This document shows, piece after piece, positions 60,938 through 64,000 of a DNA stretch of 64,000 nucleotides. The notes under the pieces are model-generated. The model ran no database searches. It was given only the letters and a program-made list of their open reading frames with translations, and was not told where the DNA came from. The number at the start of each line of letters is the position of its first letter. Position 1 is the stretch's first letter. This stretch comes from Rhizobiales bacterium YIM 77505. GTDB lineage: Bacteria; Pseudomonadota; Alphaproteobacteria; Rhizobiales; Beijerinckiaceae. Made by a program: the position numbers and the translations under genes. The stretch lies in the NCBI GenBank assembly GCA_000745135.1, contig JQNH01000001.1, forward strand, positions 434,001 to 498,000. The letters run 5' to 3'.

Positions 60938-61162
60938 ATGGTCGAACTCGTGAGGACGAACGACCTCGTCTTGATCGGCTTCGTGCAGTCCCTGCTCGAG
61001 AGCGCCGACATCCCCGTCCTTGTCGCGGACAGCCACATGAGCGTGGTCGAGGGCTCGATCGGAGCCTTCCCCCGCCGGGTGCTTGTCCCCGATCGCCACC
61101 ACATGCAGGCCCGGCGCATCCTCGTCGAGGCCGGGCTCGCCGCGGAACTGCGCGATGGCTGA
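60938..61162 (+). CDS. DUF2007 small protein
   Basis: A 74-aa protein with the DUF2007 pattern: VELVRTNDLVLIGFVQSLLESADIP, then a VPDRHHMQARRIL-like C-terminus. Often called a putative signal-transducing protein; function unknown. The ATG has GGAGGG at a good distance. Its last codons overlap the start of the TrmN6-like gene by 8 bp, so the two are translationally coupled. Confidence 0.88.
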   Translation: MVELVRTNDLVLIGFVQSLLESADIPVLVADSHMSVVEGSIGAFPRRVLVPDRHHMQARRILVEAGLAAELRDG

Positions 61163-61919
61163 GGCGCCATCGGAGGACATCACGGAAGACACGCTCCTTG
61201 GCGGGCGGGTGCGGTTGCGCCAGCCCCGACGGGGCCACCGCATCGGCACCGACGCCGTGCTCCTTGCGGCCGCTGTCGATCCGCGGCCCGGCGAGATCGT
61301 CTTCGACATGGGGGCGGGCGTCGGTGGCGTCGGGCTGATCGTGGGCCTGCGCTCGCAGGGGCGCATCACCTTCGTGGAGAGGGATGCGCTCGCGGCGCAG
61401 CTGTGCCGCGCCAACATCGCCCTCAACGGCCTCCACGACCGGGCGGCGGTGATCGAAGCGGATATCCTGGCGCCCGGCGCGGTGCGCCGCGCCGCCGGCT
61501 TCTTGCGGGAGACGGCAGACCTCGTGGTCACGAACCCGCCCTTCCTCGACGAGGGGCGGGCGCGTGCCTCGCCGAGCAGCCGCCGCGCCACGGCCCACCA
61601 CCTGCCGCAGGAGGGCCTGGAGCAGTGGATCTCGACCTGTGCCGAGGTGCTGCGGCCGAAGGGACGATTCGCCATGATCCACCGCGCCGACCGGCTCGAC
61701 CTGTGCCTGCGGCTCCTCGACCGCCGCTTCGGGGCGCTGCGGGTGCGGCCGATCTATCCACGGGCGGGGGAGGCGGCGATTCGCATCCTGATCATCGCCC
61801 GCAAGGGGAGCCGCACGCCGCTCACCCTCCTGCCGCCGCTCGTCCTGCATGGACCGGACGGCGGCTTCACGCCGGAGGCCGACGCTGTCCACCGCGGCGA
61901 GAGGCTCCTGTGCGCGTGA
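61155..61919 (+). CDS. TrmN6-like SAM-dependent methyltransferase
   Basis: A 254-aa methyltransferase with an AdoMet motif (VFDMGAGVGGVGL) and the catalytic NPPF in ADLVVTNPPFLDEG, as in N6-adenine methylases. The N-terminus GHRIGTDAVLLAAAV is that of TrmN6/YfiC, which methylates A37 of tRNA-Val1. It starts within the DUF2007 gene. A bidirectional hairpin lies just past the stop. The exact tRNA target is inferred. Confidence 0.88.
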   Translation: MAEAPSEDITEDTLLGGRVRLRQPRRGHRIGTDAVLLAAAVDPRPGEIVFDMGAGVGGVGLIVGLRSQGRITFVERDALAAQLCRANIALNGLHDRAAVIEADILAPGAVRRAAGFLRETADLVVTNPPFLDEGRARASPSSRRATAHHLPQEGLEQWISTCAEVLRPKGRFAMIHRADRLDLCLRLLDRRFGALRVRPIYPRAGEAAIRILIIARKGSRTPLTLLPPLVLHGPDGGFTPEADAVHRGERLLCA

Positions 61920-61921
61920 CG

Positions 61922-61950
61922 AAAAAGGCGGGCGTCGCGCGACGCCCGCC
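61922..61950 (-). terminator. rho-independent terminator between convergent genes
   Basis: GGCGGGCGTC (61927-61936) and GACGCCCGCC (61941-61950) form a perfect 10-bp stem with a GCGC loop; on the minus strand it is followed by TTTTT. It lies 26 bp past the stop of the Tyr/Arg-rich gene (minus) and just past the methyltransferase stop (plus), and may serve both. Confidence 0.85.
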
Positions 61951-61976
61951 CTTCCTCGCGGGTCAGCGAAAGGCGC

Positions 61977-62294
61977 CTACCAGCGCCGCCAGCACACCCG
62001 GCGCGGCCCCCAGGCGGTATAGCGGATCCGGCACACGACGCGCGGCCCGCGGACGATCGGCCTGTAGTAATAGGGCCGGTATACGCGCCGATAAGGGCGA
62101 TAGTACCCGTACGGCCGGTAGCGGCGACGCGGGCCGACATAGTAATATTGCGTCTTCTGGACGAGCGGGCTTCCGACGGCCTCACCGGCCGGCAGGGCGC
62201 CGGCGAGCGGTGTCGCGGACGCCGGCCCGCTGATCGCCAGGAAGCCGCCAAGGACGGCGGCTGCAAGGGCGGCCAGTCTGACAAAACGCATCAT
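61977..62294 (-). CDS. small exported Tyr/Arg-rich protein
   Basis: A 105-aa protein with a signal peptide (LAALAAAVLGGFLAISGPASA), then a short linker and a C-terminal half rich in Tyr, Arg and Pro (YYYVGPRRRYRPYGYYRP, VYRPYYYRP), ending with two cysteines (VVCRIRYTAWGPRRVCWRRW). Such proteins are common in Hyphomicrobiales; function unknown, perhaps cell-surface or cell-wall contact. GGAGG lies upstream of the ATG pair at 62294/62291. Confidence 0.75.
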   Translation of the reverse strand: MMRFVRLAALAAAVLGGFLAISGPASATPLAGALPAGEAVGSPLVQKTQYYYVGPRRRYRPYGYYRPYRRVYRPYYYRPIVRGPRVVCRIRYTAWGPRRVCWRRW

Positions 62295-62459
62295 GCTTCC
62301 TCCATGTTGGACGCGGCCTGGCGCAAAGGCGCCGATGAAGAGCCCCTCCACTGGCCCTGTCCCCACCATAAGGGACGGCAGATGAACGCAAAGCAACAGC
62401 CCCTGCTGCATGTCGGTCCCGACTTGTGACGCGCTCCCATCCCGCCTAACTCTTCGCCA

Positions 62460-63344
62460 ATGTCCGAGCCCAGCGTCTGGTCCTCCCTCCGCGACCGCCT
62501 CGCCGCCCTCCTGCCCTCCCGATTCCGGTCCGAGCGCCCGGTGGTGGCGATCCTGCGGCTGACGGGGGTGATCGGAGCGGCGATCCCCTTGCGCCAGGGC
62601 CTGTCGCTTGCACTCTGCGCGCCGGCTCTGGAAAGGGCCTTCTCGCTGCGCGGCGTGAAGGCGGTGGCGCTCGTCGTCAACTCGCCCGGGGGATCGGCCG
62701 TGCAGTCGCACCTCATCTTCCGCCGCATCCGCGCCCTCGCCGAGGAGAAGAAGCTGCCCGTCTTCGTGTTTGCCGAGGACGCAGCGGCTTCAGGCGGCTA
62801 CATGCTGGCCTGCGCCGGCGACGAGATCTTCGCCGACCCGTCCTCGATCGTGGGCTCCATCGGCGTCGTCTCGGCGGGTTTCGGCCTCGACCGTTTCATC
62901 GAGCGTTTCGGGATCGAGCGGCGCATCCATGCCGAGGGTGCGCACAAGGCCATGCTCGACCCCTTCCGGCCGGAGCAGCCGGAGGATGTGGCGCTCCTCA
63001 AGGCGATCCAGGCCAAGGTGCACGCGGCCTTCGTGGCGCTCGTCAAGGAGCGGCGCGGGGCGCGGCTGAAAGGGGATCCTGAGACGCTCTTCTCCGGCGC
63101 GGTGTGGAGCGGCAGCGAGGCGCTCGACCTTGGCCTCGTGGACGGGCTCGGGGATGTGCGCAGCGTGATGCGGCAGCGCTTCGGCGAGAAGGTGCAGCTT
63201 CGACCGGTGCCGCTGGCGAGGCCTCATCTCCTGCGCCGGTTGTTCGACCGACGGGAGCCGAGCCTTCACGCCGGCCTCGTCGACCCCGCGGCTCTGATCG
63301 CGGCGCTCGAGGAACGGGCCGCCTGGGCGAGGTTCGGGCTTTAG
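62460..63344 (+). CDS. S49-family signal peptide peptidase (SppA/SohB-like)
   Basis: A 294-aa serine peptidase of the S49 family. The catalytic Ser is in DAAASGGYMLACAGD and the base Lys in GAHKAMLDPFRP; VALVVNSPGGSAVQ forms the crotonase-like fold. The N-terminal part is only weakly hydrophobic, so it may be membrane-associated rather than a full SppA. It breaks down signal peptides or other membrane peptides. It is convergent with the small secreted-protein gene, with overlapping ends (63341-63344). Confidence 0.92.
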   Translation: MSEPSVWSSLRDRLAALLPSRFRSERPVVAILRLTGVIGAAIPLRQGLSLALCAPALERAFSLRGVKAVALVVNSPGGSAVQSHLIFRRIRALAEEKKLPVFVFAEDAAASGGYMLACAGDEIFADPSSIVGSIGVVSAGFGLDRFIERFGIERRIHAEGAHKAMLDPFRPEQPEDVALLKAIQAKVHAAFVALVKERRGARLKGDPETLFSGAVWSGSEALDLGLVDGLGDVRSVMRQRFGEKVQLRPVPLARPHLLRRLFDRREPSLHAGLVDPAALIAALEERAAWARFGL

Positions 63345-63592
63345 CGCGAGACGTCCGTCGCTGCGATGCCGCAGGGATCTCCGGCGCCTTCCCCATAGCC
63401 GCGATAGACGACCTTGACGCGGCGCGCGCACCCCGTTGCGGGAGCGGCTTTGTCGCGAGCCGACGGGGCGACGCGCTCGGGGGACGCCGCGGGGCCTTGG
63501 GCCTGCGTCGATGCGGCCGTCGTCGCATGCACCACGAGCGGGGCCGCGAGGGCGGACAAGAGGGTGATGGCGAGAAGGGCGGTGCGGGTCAT
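63341..63592 (-). CDS. small exported protein of unknown function
   Basis: An 83-aa protein with a signal peptide (MTRTALLAITLLSALAAPLV, cleavage near VHATT), a low-complexity Ala/Pro linker and two cysteines (TGCARRVKVVYRGYG and GDPCGIAA). The ATG at 63592 has a GGGAGA site. I do not recognise a family. The C-terminal VKVVYRGYGEGAGDPC stretch may bind something extracellular; that is a guess. It overlaps the S49 stop codon by 4 bp. Confidence 0.65.
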   Translation of the reverse strand: MTRTALLAITLLSALAAPLVVHATTAASTQAQGPAASPERVAPSARDKAAPATGCARRVKVVYRGYGEGAGDPCGIAATDVSR

Positions 63593-63738
63593 CGGTCTCT
63601 CCCTCATCCCGGAGCGGGCTGCCGTGGCGCGCTCCATGATGGCTGGACCATGGGACGGGAGGCGCTGCCGTCGCGGTGCGGCGCCGCACCCTTCGCCGCC
63701 ATGAGCCGGCAGCGTTCGCGGGCGCCGTTCGGCGCGCC

Positions 63739-63894
63739 TCACCCGCCCTTCGCCCGCACGAGTCGCAGCGCAGGGCCCAGGCCGCCAGCCACATCGGCGA
63801 CATCGAGCGCGAAGGCTGACACGGCGATGCCGCTCGCGACGACGATGCCGCTGAAGAGCGACGGCTGGCCCGTGCGAATGATGGTGGTCCGCAT
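63739..63894 (-). CDS. 51-aa membrane or exported peptide
   Basis: A 51-aa frame starting MRTTIIRTGQPSLFSG with one hydrophobic stretch (IVVASGIAVSAFALDVADVAG) and ending ALRLVRAKGG. It is preceded by GGGGAGGTGACC directly before the ATG, a very strong ribosome site that supports real translation. It could be a one-helix membrane peptide or a short secreted product. It has no recognised family. The remaining 106 bp to the window end show nothing clear. Confidence 0.5.
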   Translation of the reverse strand: MRTTIIRTGQPSLFSGIVVASGIAVSAFALDVADVAGGLGPALRLVRAKGG

Positions 63895-64000
63895 GGTCAC
63901 CTCCCCGCCGAGGATGGCGCGCGGCCTCCTCGATCGCCGTGCAGCCTGCCGCGGCATTGTTTCGGGGGATGTGCGTTCCAGCACCGAAACGGTTTCGTCG

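Overview
This 64 kb window is GC-rich, densely packed alphaproteobacterial chromosome. The F0 ATP synthase genes form a set separate from F1. A CcrM-type GANTC methylase sits beside RNase HII. The ctaC-ctaD-ctaB-ctaG-ctaE-SURF1-thrC-M16 run, a two-subunit glycine decarboxylase, and IalB, DUF1127, DUF2336 and DciA-like genes are all present. Together these point to Hyphomicrobiales (Rhizobiales), perhaps the Methylobacteriaceae/Beijerinckiaceae/Bradyrhizobium side. This is inference from gene content; no rRNA or tRNA gene is present to fix the genus.

Layout. 1-5.2 kb: 2-aminoethylphosphonate (AEP) catabolism. phnW, phnA and phnY convert AEP to acetate and phosphate. The start of a periplasmic binding protein gene runs off the left edge, and a divergent LysR regulator precedes the set. 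5.2-12.5 kb: a DMT permease, then a catabolic cassette made of a dimethylglycine-dehydrogenase-like flavoprotein, a DeoR regulator, a glutamine-synthetase-like ligase and an aldehyde dehydrogenase. 12.6-17.7 kb: peroxiredoxin, a DsbD-N-like periplasmic protein, YqgE, and a seven-TM PAS-GGDEF-EAL protein. 17.8-27.3 kb: the aa3-type cytochrome oxidase structural and assembly genes, with thrC and an M16 peptidase downstream on the same strand. 27.5-29.0 kb: small envelope proteins. 29.2-34.9 kb: the glycine cleavage operon (gcvT, gcvH, an OsmC gene, gcvPA, gcvPB) behind a tandem glycine riboswitch. 35.0-36.1 kb: an IS630-family element. 36-39.8 kb: a metallo-hydrolase and the F0 operon. 40-50 kb: smc, dsbA-like, dciA-like, mutY, ccrM, rnhB and a PA0069-type radical SAM gene, with two unrecognised genes inserted between the last two. 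50-64 kb: MoaB, DUF2336, a zinc peptidase, a uracil-DNA glycosylase, ETF-ubiquinone oxidoreductase, a TPR protein, ispE, a polyprenyl synthase, a TrmN6-like methylase, an S49 peptidase and small secreted proteins.

Most of the window is housekeeping. The unusual signal lies in repeats and accessory inserts. A REP/REPIN-like palindromic element of 114 bp lies in frame inside gcvPB and adds 38 residues to the P-protein. Relatives of this element lie between genes at about 50.6 and 59.7 kb, and a second repeat family (about 97 bp) flanks gcvPB on both sides. A two-gene module of unknown function (48.1-48.8 kb), less GC-rich than its surroundings by eye, interrupts the radical SAM-rnhB-ccrM run. 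Several promoter regions carry clear symmetric or tandem sites that may be operators: phnW/LysR, the DeoR cassette, and ETF-QO.
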